Assembly (NCBI GenBank): GCA_948146395.1
Contig: OX411551.1
Location: 47,448,854 to 47,512,853 of the forward strand
Source: Fragum whitleyi
Lineage: Eukaryota; Mollusca; Bivalvia; Cardiida; Cardiidae
Length of the DNA: 64,000 nucleotides
Direction of reading: 5' to 3'
The notes beneath the pieces were generated by a model. The model was not told the origin of the DNA, did no database searches, and saw only the letters and a list, made by a program, of their open reading frames with translations. Made by a program: the position numbers and the translations under genes. The first letter of the stretch is position 1. Each line of letters begins with the position of its first letter. Of this stretch, positions 22,841 to 33,900 are shown in pieces.

Positions 22841-23648
22841 TTTAGCTCGCCCGGGACGAAAGTCTCGGAAGAGCTATTGTCATACCCTCAGATGTCGGCG
22901 TCGGCGTCAGCGTCGGCGTCAGCGTCGGTGTCGGTGTCCGCATTAGGTTAAAGTTTTTTATTTCTATCAATATCTATCCTAGAGGCTTTACTTTTTACAG
23001 AAACACTCATTAGGGCATAGGCTTTCATTTGAGGCCAAAATCCATGTCGAAATGACCTTTAGACTGTGAACTTGACCCTTTCAAAAAAACTTTAACCAAA
23101 AACTTTAACCTAAAACTTTAACCAAAAAAACTTTAACCTTGCTTATATTTTCTGTAAGCTTTAAACTAGAGACATCATTACTTTATATGCACACTCATTA
23201 GGTGAAAGGCTTTCACCATAGACAAAGGTCCTTCACCATTTGACCTTGACCTTGACCCTTTGTGGACATAGAAAAACTTTAACCAAAAAACTTTAACCAA
23301 AAACTTTTAACCTTGCATATATTTTTTTAATGCTCTAACCTAGGGACATCATAGCTTCATATATATACTCACCAGGTGATAGGCTTTAAGAAAAACTTCA
23401 TGTTTGATATAAAGAAATTCCATTGGTAACCTCATCTGCTTGTAGGCTTTCACTTTACCCTAACCTAATACATTCAATTAAAACAAAAAAGTTTTTATAT
23501 TTCTTAATTACTACTCATACAGATATATATATTAGATCATGGACTTTAACATTGAAAGAAACCACTTTGAACTTCGGTCTTTGGTCAAGCGCTATTTGTG
23601 ACAAGCAGCTGTTTGGGCGAGCTACGTTGTCCGCGGACAACTCTTGTT
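22841..23648 (+). mobile_element. pearl/Helentron-like repeat, AGCTCGCCCGGG family, copy 1
   Basis: It begins TTTTTAGCTCGCCCGGGAC with a hairpin (CCGGGAC/GTCTCGG). A CGTCGG/CGTCAG hexamer tract at 22898-22940 and ~190-bp core units with TGACCTTGACC and AAAACTTTAACC follow. It ends GGGCGAGCT, the palindrome TTGTCCGCGGACAA and CTCTTGTT. It interrupts the helicase relic. A longer copy is at 31462-32822. Confidence 0.75.
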
Positions 23649-23971
23649 TTACAGAATAAATTGGGTATTTACTTTATAGTAGAAGGGGTGATTTCCAGGT
23701 GAGCCAAAGTTCTTGACTGCAAGACATGCAAATCATCTGGAGTGTGGTTACCTGAGTCTATTTCATAACTTTGCAAAGTAGTTATCGTCTTTCTGTCTCA
23801 TTTCAGTCAATTCAAACATAGTGAAATAATCTGACCATATGTGTGTTGCAAGGCTTCTCAGATTTGGTAAGTTTTTGTGTGGAAAAAATGCAAGCATCTT
23901 TAACAGGTCAAATTTGTAACAGATCTTCAAATGCTATTTTACTGATACCGCCTAAAGGTTTTCTTGTCCCA

Positions 23972-24185
23972 CGGTGGCGGCAAATATCCTTTCCGACGTT
24001 TGTCTTTCACCAATGGGTAGATAATCGTAAACCTATGTGAAATAGCAGTCGGAGGCTAGGAAAGGATGTAATGGTAGTACTGGCGTGAGAAATACCAGGA
24101 ATCCATTGTTAGGTGCTCCGGCCGCCGCGATATAACTGAAATAATGTTGAAAGCGGCGTAAAACCCCATTCAATCAATCAATCAA
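23972..24185 (+). mobile_element. 5'-truncated SINE with 12-bp target duplication
   Basis: TTTCTTGTCCCA occurs at 23960-23971 and again at 24186-24197, exactly flanking the SINE body. The body has GAGGCTAGGAAAGGATGTAA and CCGCCGCGATATAACTGAAA and an (AATC)n tail. Removing it rejoins the Pif1 relic between motifs II and III. Confidence 0.85.
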
Positions 24186-24559
24186 TTTCTTGTCCCAATT
24201 ATTTTCTGCATGCACAGACTAGTAATAATTGAAAAGTCTATTTCCCACCATGGAAATTTCATCAATAAAATCAAAACGCAGCTCATGATATTTACTGCGG
24301 AAAGTGTTTGATTGTTGCATGTCAAGAGGCTTGAGATCATATTTCTGATAAGCAGGTATGCAGAATGTATTGTATTACCATCGCTAATGTGGGTTGCGTT
24401 GCCTGTAGGAGCACAAAGCAATATTTTGCAGTTTGGATCTTCACCTTGACCATGATTGAAATATTTCAATAATGCTTGAAACAACACACGTAAAACAAGA
24501 CTTTTCTCTCTACACCAGCGCCACCAGATAAGAAATTATAGATGGGATCAGCTTTTTTT

Positions 24560-26006
24560 AGACAAATATAGGACATGATAAAAAAAACTTCTGCTGCTCA
24601 AATACCCAACTCATCTATCTTATTTGGAGTTGCATTGAAGCACCTATATTCTTTTGAAAATTCTGGCGCTTTGTCGATCAATGGCCGTCCGTTCGTCAAA
24701 AAATTCTTTAAACACCTTCTTCTCCTTAACCACTTGGCCAATCAATCTGAAACTTGGCAGTGATGTTCCTTCGGTAACAATTCTATCAAAATTGGTTGCC
24801 ATGGTAACAGAAAGGCCGAAAATGCCGAAAATCTTAGAAATAATCTCCCCCTCTTAAACCATGAAGCCAGTCAAGCTGGGGGATGTTCCTCGGGTGAAGT
24901 TCTTCAAAAGTTGTTAAAAGAGTTTAATTTCATCAAAAACTCTGGTTTCCATTGAGATGGAAAGGCTGAAAAATGGCCGTAATTGCTGAAAAATTTAGAA
25001 AAAAATCATTTCCTCCTTAACCAATGCGCCAATCAAGCTGATACTTGGCATGGATGTTTCTTGGGTGAAGCTCTCCAAAAGTTTTTGAAAGGTTTTACTT
25101 TCATCAAAAACTCTCGGTTCCATGGTAACTGAAAGGCTGAAAATGGCCGAAAATTGCCGAAAATCTTAGAATAAAATCTTCCGATCCTAAACCACTTAGC
25201 CAGCCATGCTGGAGGTTGGCATGGATGTTCCTCGGGTGAAGTTCTTCAAAATTTGTTAAAGAGTTTTATTTCATCAATAAGTCTGGTTTCCATGGAAACG
25301 AAGTGCCGCTGTGAGCTTTTGTGATCACCTTTCGCCCGGCCCTCGGTCATCGGACGTCGGTCGTCGTCTGTAGTCCGGCGTCCGTCAACAATTGCTTTAA
25401 ACGACATCTCCTCCTAAACTACTAGGCCAACTAACACCAAATTTTACAGAAATCTTGTTTAGGTGGTCCCCTTATAAAATAGCTAAAAGAATTGAAATCC
25501 ATGCTATGGCAACCAAAGGTGAAATTTTAAGAAAATCTTAAAAATTCTTCTTCTTGTCAACCAGGAGTCCTTCAGACTTAGAATTTGGCATGGATTATCA
25601 GTTCAAAGATCTGAATTTAAATAGCTAAAATCATATCTGTTGGGCCACCAGGTCTTCTTCGGAACCAGGAGCCCTACAGACTTGAAAATTGGCATGGATA
25701 ATCAGCTTATAAACCTTAATTAAAATAATTGAAATCATTTGGGCAACCAGGTGCAGAGCATCTGGGGGGGGGGGGGGGTTGTGCTTTGTTGAAAATTTTG
25801 AAATCTTTACTTGTCTTCTTCTGATGATCCAGAATCCTTACAGCCTTTAAATTTGACATGAATGATCAGCTCATAGATTCTATCTGAAATAGGTAAAATC
25901 ATGAATATTTGGCCACCAGGTGCGGAGCAAATGGGGATGGGAGGGTAGCTTTTCAGAGCAATTCTTAAATTATTAAATATTTAACCTTCTTCTTCTGATA
26001 AACCAT
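24560..26006 (+). mobile_element. pearl-like core repeats and left part of a split element
   Basis: 24690-25300 has four diverged units with GATGTTCCT(C/T)GGGTGAA (near 24758, 24889, 25051, 25223). From about 25310 a GTGAGCTTTTGTGATCAC head and ~150-185 bp units with TTCTTCTTCTGATNAACCAG run up to the gypsy insertion. The right part continues at 57257-58781. A poly-G run lies at 25764-25779. Confidence 0.6.
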
Positions 26007-26011
26007 ATGCC
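26007..26011. repeat. gypsy target-site duplication ATGCC (left)
   Basis: ATGCC at 26007-26011 matches ATGCC at 57252-57256. Joining the flanks restores the repeat text ...AACCATATGCC/CTACAGACTTG..., like other units of that repeat (AACCAGGAGCCCTACAGAC). Confidence 0.85.
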
Positions 26012-28529
26012 TGTCGTAAACCTAGGTCTTCGTGGACCTAGATTCGGAAAAAGGTTTTGTCCCTTTTCCGAACTCCACAAAAGATCAAGGTTACGCGGTT
26101 CGTATAAGGGGATCAAGTGCAATAGTGATTTAGATTCAACGTCAGGATGACACCACCGACTTTTCAAGGCGCAATTTTTGTAGGCAAGCCGGAGCCCTAG
26201 ATTGGGTTAAAGAATAAACAAAGATTCTCTAAAACTAAATAAATGTAATCTAGACTCAGAAATTATGAGTCTTTTCAAGATCAAAATACAGCCATAAAAT
26301 TACATCAACAACAAATGTAATAGTTCTTAGGAAGTTCTAAGTTAAAGCATTTATATCAAGTCAGACAACCATCAGCAATACAACAAAATGCTCAATCAAA
26401 TAAATTCAAATAAGATGCTCTTTGAATGTCAAATAATTTGAGATCCCTAAGATTTACAAAGAGCATATGACTCTGCAGGAAGTAATGCTTGGGCACTGTT
26501 CATAAAAGTAATAGGAATAGACAACCAATGCAATAACTACCAAATTGATACAAAATATGCCCAGGCTTAATAGAACATTAATGATCAAGGCAATTAAGAT
26601 CAATGTCAACATTTTGTCTAAACAAGAGACATCACAATAATTTATGCTAAAATAGTGCCAAAAACTAAGTTGCCCAAAAGAATGACAATAATGATTCAGT
26701 CCAAGGATTTCCTAAGTCAAAAAAATGAATACAAAATAATTAATTAATTAGCTAAATCTCTTACTACAGATTTCCTTCCTAAGTATCCAAATCACAGAGT
26801 TACAGAGTGATGATTTGGGGCCTTGCGCCACTTTTTATACGGCCTGATCTGGGCCCCAGAATGTTCATGAAGTTTGATTGGCTGATAAGCCCAAATCCAA
26901 CTTCATGCAAATTCTGGCCCTATGTCCTGATTGGTCAGTTTGTCAAATTGACCAGACTCCACATGATTGACAACCTTTTAGACTGATAAGCCCCGTCTAC
27001 CTGTCTGGTTTTGTCACCAACTTGTACTTTTGCAGAAATGGACCAAATTTGACAAAATTGATAAAATGGCATAAGAACAAATCCAATCTTCAAAGTAATT
27101 ACATATTTGAAATCTACATAACATGTACATTAAAATGAGCCCAAACATGGTCACTTTATTCCCATGATTAAGAAAGTTGTATTTTGTCACATAAAATAGT
27201 CACTTAGTGAGAGGTCACTGGGTGCATTTACTCTATGAGACAATATACCTAATCTGTGAAAAAATCAAATACATCCCAGAATAAAGATAAGCCAGAGGAA
27301 CAGGATTGCAGATAATTATGCTTTTGCATTACTATATTAAGATTACCCAAGATGCCTTTTTTCCCACAAGGTTCACAAAACCTTGTAAAACAGTGTAGGC
27401 AAAGATCCATCTTCACTCACAAAATGCATAACTATCAAACTGCAAAATCGCCCCCCAGTATCATCAAAATATCTGAAATGTCTTATAAAGACAAATCTAC
27501 CATAAGTGTGTCTGTAAATATTAAGTTGACAAAACTTTATTCTTATCACCAATTAGCAATCACAATTAGGGTAAGGATTAAGTGACTATTAAGGACCTGT
27601 TCACAACAGTGTGATAATAACACTTTACTAATCTATAAACAGTTACTTTAATTAATTGTCAGGTAGCAAACACATTAACTTGCAAATCACTGTAGGAAAG
27701 CATTCCTACATTATTTGCTTGTGAATGCCTGTGCAGCCTGACTTAGTACAATGCATTTGAAACAACTGATTCCATACAAAAATAATGCATTACAAGCAAG
27801 ATGAATCATGGACATAGAAATGTTTATTAGAAGGCTATATATTTAGACTGATCTTAAATAATGCAGGCAAAGATAAATATGCTAGGCTTGTCTTTGTAAC
27901 TAACAAATGGATGCAAAATTGTAACAGCAATCTGATAGGATATTCTGCAAATTGTTAGTTTTAGACAGAACAGTCTGCTCAGTCTAACTCCCCAAATTGC
28001 AAATAATCATGAGAAATGTGAAATCTCAGATAAACAGGGGTTCAAAGTATGCGAAATTGCTTCAAGCATACATTGGACACCATAATACCGAAATAAGCAG
28101 ATTTGACAGAATTTTGCCTCTAGACAATTATCAAATGCAATAAAACAGCAATAATACAGTTAAAACAAGATAAACAAGACAAAACAAGACAAGGGATTAT
28201 GGTCAAGGTAAGGGTTAAAGACTCTGGTAAATTTCCACTGACTCAGGCCACCTGCAGGGCAGAATTTAGTCATCCTCAGGGATCAAACATGAGCACAGCT
28301 GCGATAATGTAACATTTTCCTCACTGTACCAGTTCACATTGGCAGTCAAGGAGGGCAGTTCTGCCAAGTTCTTCAACTGTTAAGTAACATTATGTCATTA
28401 AAGCAATGATGACAGATACACAAGTGTCAAGCAAGCCTTTGATTTTGGAACAGTCTAATCCTTTCCTAAAAGCAGTTTCTTCCATAATGTAAACAACCCT
28501 TCTCCATATTAAAATCCAAGTATACAACA
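26012..28529 (-). repeat. gypsy 3' LTR, 2,518 bp
   Basis: It begins TGTCGTAAACCT and ends AGTATACAACA in window orientation, the inverted TGT...ACA edges expected of an LTR. It matches the interrupted copy 38965-40520 + 56297-57251 end to end; a ~300-base sample shows about seven differences. The length is far above that of most Ty3/gypsy LTRs. Confidence 0.85.
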
Positions 28530-30195
28530 CGGCTCCCCTCACGGGAAAGAATGGATCTAAAACAAGAGACATTCAATTCCGCCCCGGAATTTCCAAAAAA
28601 TAAACTCTAGAAATCCAGGAACAGAGCTGGATGCGCAAAAATCCAAAGTCATATATTTAACAAAATACAAAAGTATAATATACATTTATACATAAGACAC
28701 AAGGTACGAAACATACTAAGTACGAATGAGCACCGGTTCGAGTAAGCACAATATAATGAGCTCTTCATAAAGAAGGCGCAGCATGACAGCAACTAAATTT
28801 TTACAATTCCAGTTGAAAAGCAAGATTTCAGCCCCAGGCATGCCTGTTCTAGGTAAATTTGGTAGTTTACAGCTTTATCCAAAGCAGATGAATTGTAAGA
28901 CAGCAATACAACTGCAATACATGGTACTATGATATGGTTATCAAATCAAATGAATCCACAAAGTTACAAAACTTACAAAACAATATTCTGTACTTTGCTT
29001 AAACATTGTATCTGTCAATTGTCAGTCATAATGTCAATGCACTTGAGGTAAAATGACTCTAAAATATCACTACACTTCTCCGATGCTCTATATAATAAAA
29101 GCTAAACAGCTTCAATTAGATAGAACATCGACCCAAGTTCTAGTGTAAGCAACTATTGCTTAGAGTCAGCACAATTCTGCATAAAATTTGCAAAAATAAA
29201 ATACTCTAGCACATAAAACTCTTAATAAACTCTTCTAGGGATATTTCAGACTGGTAAAATGGCAACAGCACAGCAGCTTGCAGACTCTGCATATTGGACA
29301 CCACACAACAACACATCACAACAGCACTTTCAAAGTAAATAACAATAACTCAGCAACTGATAAATATATCATAAACCATCAGGCTTTGGCATATTTATGT
29401 AAATGAGTTATGTTGTAATATTCAAGAATATCCATTCAAAACAAGTATCACCAAACATAAACCAAACTCAATAACATAGAGATAGATAAGAGTTCAACCT
29501 AGCAATTTAAATGTTAAAGACAATCTGCTTTTTTGGAAAACATTCAGTTCGGTGCGTAATACTTTAAAACTTCAGACTAGCCAAATCACTGATAAGATAC
29601 TACAATGCTACACAGCACATAACTTCTCCAATGTACTATGAATGTAACATAATAATATCCATGCAGTTCAGAAGCAAAAGCCTCCATTGAAACAGTGCAA
29701 AAATGATACTATCCGATAAAGATAAGTGTTCAATCTCTATATAAATAGATAGTATCAGATATAGTAGAATGACATTCTGAAGCTCATATCAGACATATCA
29801 CTCCCAATATCTTCAACATGAAAACCTGGAACTCTACATCAGAATTCTCACACCGAAATGCAAAGTTCAGCATGGCACTAGTAAAATACTGAAATGATAT
29901 CTTGAAATAGAACAACATTACCTATAAACTAATAAGCAAAAACATTAACATTTACAATACAAAAATAGTTGTTGTCGTTTGTCGTTGATGGGAATGTCGG
30001 ACATCGGGAATGTAGGACATAAGGAATGTAGGACATCAGGAATGTAGGACTTAACAAAGTTTATTGGAATTTAAAAGAAATTTAGAGTTCATGATTTTGG
30101 ATTTACGCGTGAAATCGAAGAAATTATTACTCAGAAATGTTCTTTGTTTGCGAAGCAGTTGGGCAATGGTGGGTGGCCTAATAAATCACTAAAAG
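28530..30195. other. gypsy 3' untranslated region
   Basis: AT-rich non-coding sequence between the last frame and the 3' LTR. Next to the LTR the minus strand reads GAGGGGAG then CCG, a candidate polypurine tract for plus-strand priming. Confidence 0.6.
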
Positions 30196-30537
30196 TTATT
30201 CATAATGACAGCACTCATCGAAATAGTCTAATTCTTCATTTTGGAGGTTATAGGATAGATTGAAAGTCTCTTCTTCAAATTTTCTTTTGTTCGTATGTTG
30301 GATGATTAGCCGGAATACAGGAAGTTGGTTCGAGAGTCCAAGATTTAAAATTACACAATCACTTCTGGCTATATGGCGTTCAGCTTCATTTTGATTGGGA
30401 AATACATGTTTACAGTCCACACACGAAAAAGGGATATAGCGAATGTTAAGGTGGCACCAAGCCACATGTCTCCAGGTCGCGCGATAGCTGTGGCTGTATC
30501 CGCACATTACACAGAAATACAGGCCCACCATTGCCAC
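30196..30537 (-). CDS. extra gypsy frame with two zinc-finger-like motifs
   Basis: This 113-aa frame lies downstream of integrase. Near its N-terminus CVMCGYSHSYRATWRHVAWC then H fits C-X2-C-X11-H-X4-H, and CVDCKHVFPNQNEAERHIAR then SDC fits C-X2-C-X12-H-X5-C. The rest is acidic. An acceptor-like TTTTCTTTTTTGCAG (30539-30553) sits just before it, so it may be made from a spliced RNA, perhaps joined to part of the 98-aa frame at 30570-30866, although I could not find a donor with matching phase. It is intact while pol is not. Function is unknown; nucleic-acid binding is likely from the motifs. Confidence 0.5.
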   Translation of the reverse strand: MAMVGLYFCVMCGYSHSYRATWRHVAWCHLNIRYIPFSCVDCKHVFPNQNEAERHIARSDCVILNLGLSNQLPVFRLIIQHTNKRKFEEETFNLSYNLQNEELDYFDECCHYE

Positions 30538-30569
30538 TGCAAAAAAGAAAATTCACTCAATTGATTAAT

Positions 30570-30866
30570 TTAAACAAAGAGAGGGACGAAGAATTCCGGA
30601 AATATTTTGAGGATTTGTCTCAGCTTCTTCCCAAAAATTGTTTCGTATACTTGGATGAGAAAACACATCACGTTGGTACGACACCAGAGGTCATCAACCA
30701 TCATATAATTGCCAGCATCCCAGCACATCCTCGCCCTGATGACAGTGTCTCTACGCTTTCTCCGTAGGACCTTGATTTGTGTGTCACATCTCCAGGCCAC
30801 CTTGAAAAGAGCCAGGGTTGCCGGTAGGTTTGTCATGTCCAGATGGTCGGTGTTGTTGTGCTCCAT
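30570..30866 (-). CDS. small gypsy frame of unknown function
   Basis: This 98-aa frame lies between integrase and the zinc-finger-like frame, with a basic stretch (IKVLRRKRRD) and several Cys/Trp. It could be the 5' exon of the extra gene or an integrase C-terminal remnant. I do not recognise it. Confidence 0.3.
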   Translation of the reverse strand: MEHNNTDHLDMTNLPATLALFKVAWRCDTQIKVLRRKRRDTVIRARMCWDAGNYMMVDDLWCRTNVMCFLIQVYETIFGKKLRQILKIFPEFFVPLFV

Positions 30867-30934
30867 TGATGATTTCTGTTGGTAAAAATGTAAAAGTTAT
30901 GCTGATGTCAGTCTACTGGTAAAAATACTGGTTA

Positions 30935-33900
30935 AATTTGAACAAGTGTCCCATTGAATCTCTCAAACAGCCCGTTGGAGGAGGGGCGATATGGCGTTGT
31001 TCTGGTCTTCTTGATTTGAAGGAGTTTGCAGATCTCCTGGAACAGCTCGCTCTCAAAGTTGCTGCCCTGGTCTGATTGGATTTCCAGGGGAATTCAAAAT
31101 CTGCTTACAAACTGCAGCATAAGCTTCTTCAAGACCTCCTCTGCCTTCTGTGATGGTAATGGGTAGGCCTCCATCCAACGAGTGAAATAGTCTCCTATCA
31201 CTAAAATTTATTTGTTTCCTGAACTGGTTACATTTAAGGGGCCCATTATGTCGATCCCTATCCTGGGATATCCGGCGCGGAACTGCTGTAAAGGTGCTCG
31301 TGGGGTTTTGGCAGGTTTAGAAGCTTTCTTGCAGGTGGTGCACATATTCAGATAGAGTCTTATGTTCTGTTTGTATTTGTACCAGTAGAACCTTCTCGGA
31401 TGTTTTGTTTATTCCCAAATGGCCCGCAAAAACGCTGCCGTGACACTGTCTAAGGACCTCATTTTTAGCTCGCCCGGGACGAAAGTCTCGGAAGAGCTAT
31501 TGTCATACCCTCGGATGTCGGCGTCAGCGTCGGCGTCAGCGTCGGTGTCGGCGTCCGCATTAGGTTAAAGTTTTATTTCTATCAATATTTATCCTAGAGG
31601 CTTTATTTTTTACAGAAACACTCATTAGGGCATAGGCTTTCATTTGAGACCAACATCCATGTCGAAATGACCTTTAGACTGTGACCTTGACCCTTTCAAA
31701 AAAAACTTTAACCAAAAACTTTAACCAAAAAAACTTTAACCTTGCTTATATTTTCTGTAAGCTTTAAACTAGAGACATCATAACTTCATATACACACTCA
31801 TTAGGTGATAGGCTTACACCATAGACAAAGGTCCTTGACAATTTGACCTTGACCTTGACCCTTTGTGGACTTAGAAAAACTTTAACCAAAAAACTTTAAC
31901 CAAAAACTTTAACCTTGCATATATTTTTTTAATGCTCTAACCTAGGGACATCATAGCTTCATATATATACTCACCAGGTGATAGGCTTTCAGCAGAGACC
32001 AAGGTCCTTCACAATTTGACCTTGACCTTTACCATTTGTGGACTTAGAAAAACTTTAACTGAAAACTTTAACAAAAACTTTAACCTTGCTTATATTTTCT
32101 GAATGCTTTAACCTAGGGACATCATTACTTCATATACATACTCATTAGGTGATAGGCTTTTGTGAGAGATCAAGGTCCTTGACAATTTGACCTTGACCTT
32201 TTATGAACTTAGAAATACTTTAACCGAAATTCTTTTTCCAAAAACTTCAACCTTGCTTATATTTTCTGAATGCTTTAACCTAGGGACATTATTACTTCAT
32301 ATACATAGTCACCAGATGAAAGGCTTTCACCAGAAACCAAGGGCCTTGACAATTTAACCTTGACCTTGACCTTTTATGGACTTGGAAAAACTTAACTGAA
32401 AAATTTTAACCAAAAATTTAACCTTGCTTATATTTTCTAAATGCTTTACTAAGGGACATAATTACTTCATACACATACTCACTAGGTGAAAGGCTTCTAC
32501 AGAGACCAAGGTCCTTCACAATTTGACCTTGATCTTGACCTTTTGTGGACTTAGAAAGATTTTAAAGAAAAACTTCATGTTTGATACAAAGAAATGCCAT
32601 TGGTTACCACATCTGCTTGTAGGCTTTCACTTTACCCTAACCTTATACATGCAATTAAAACAAAAAAGGTTTTATATTTCTTAATTACTACTCAAACAGA
32701 TATATTTTAGATCATGCACTTTAACATTGAAAGAAACCACTTTGAACTTCGGTCTTCGGTCAAGTGCTGTTTGTGACAAGCAGCTGTTTGGGCGAGCTAC
32801 GTTGTCCGCGGACAACTCTTGTTCAGTACAGCTGGTACCAATAACTAAAATTTCTCTTCAGCTCCTAATTTAATCTTCTGGAACAGCACTTCTTGTGATA
32901 TTTTCCCAATTGAGCCAATATTTCCGTACAGCTGGGCTAAAAGCGTTGGCTTCATTTCTGTCAGGAATGGTTCCTTTGTCCTTCCACTCATGAAGAATCC
33001 CGAGATCTGCGTCTTCCCTCTGCAGCAATCCGGGGTCCTTGGCTGAATATGTGGACAAATACTGAGCAAGGTTCCTGCCCAAAACGTTTTCTGTGTCGCT
33101 GTCTTGTTCTTCCTGCATCTAACCCCTGGTCACAGCTCGGCATCTGGCAATGTTCGGGTCTACACCAAGGTCAACTACGTTGTCGACGTCCTCTCGGAAG
33201 TACTTCCACTCACAACATCGGCTGTGGCAGGATGAGATAGCCTGGTTGTCGGTGTCCGCATGTCCCATCTCGTCGGTTGTGTCCTGACGGCTAAGGCTAT
33301 CTGCATTTTGGTGGCGCTTCCCTGGTCGGTGTTGTATTTTGAAGTCATATTGGGCAAGAGACTCTAACCAGCGGGCTACTTGTCCTACAGGTTCCTTGAA
33401 GTTGAAAATCCATTGCAGAGAACTATGATCAGTCCTCAGCAAGAATTTCCTACCAAGAAGATAATGGCGAAATTAATGGGTGAAGGTGATTACAGCGAGG
33501 AGTTCACGTCTGGTCACAATGTATCGCTGCTGAGCTTTATTCAGTTTCTTCGATGCGTAGGCTATGACATGCTCCTCTCCATTCTGAACTTGAGATTAAA
33601 CTGCTCCAACACCAACGTCTGATGCATCTGTGTCCAGAACAAACTGACCATCATTTTGAGGATAGGCCAAGATTGGTCCAGTACTCAGGGCGTTGCGTAG
33701 GTCGTCAAAAGCAAGTTGACAGGCTAAATCCCAGGAAAACGGAACCTTTTTCTGTGTCAGCCTGGTCATTGGTGCAGCTCTTTCACTGAAGTTCTGGATG
33801 CACTGGCGATAATAGTTACAGAGGCCAATTAACTGTTGTATTTCCTTGACATTCTCAGGTTGTTTCCAGGTTTGGATAGCCTCTACGAATTTAGGGTTGG

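Larger units (their letters stand above)
22050..24540 (-). pseudogene. Pif1-type helicase relic running into an endonuclease-like segment
   Basis: Decayed minus-strand helicase readable in shifting frames. Motif order is correct: FLSGGAGV (Walker A region, 24511-24534), LLCAPTGNATHI with TIHSAYLL (about 24360-24420), DEISMVGN (Walker B, 24240-24263), IGTRKPLGGISKIAFEDLLQ (motif III, 23900-23965), a NVDVADGLTN block (about 22600-22640), then TIHKSQ and VHYVGLNRSTTLSGFFIL (motif VI, about 22215-22330). A QNCKSLRKHFNNI segment follows near 22062-22105 and resembles the start of an exonuclease-endonuclease-phosphatase domain. Stops, frameshifts, a SINE and a 0.8-kb repeat interrupt it. Helicase plus endonuclease is the layout of Helentron-type Helitrons; a host Pif1-like gene family is the alternative. 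Confidence 0.7.
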
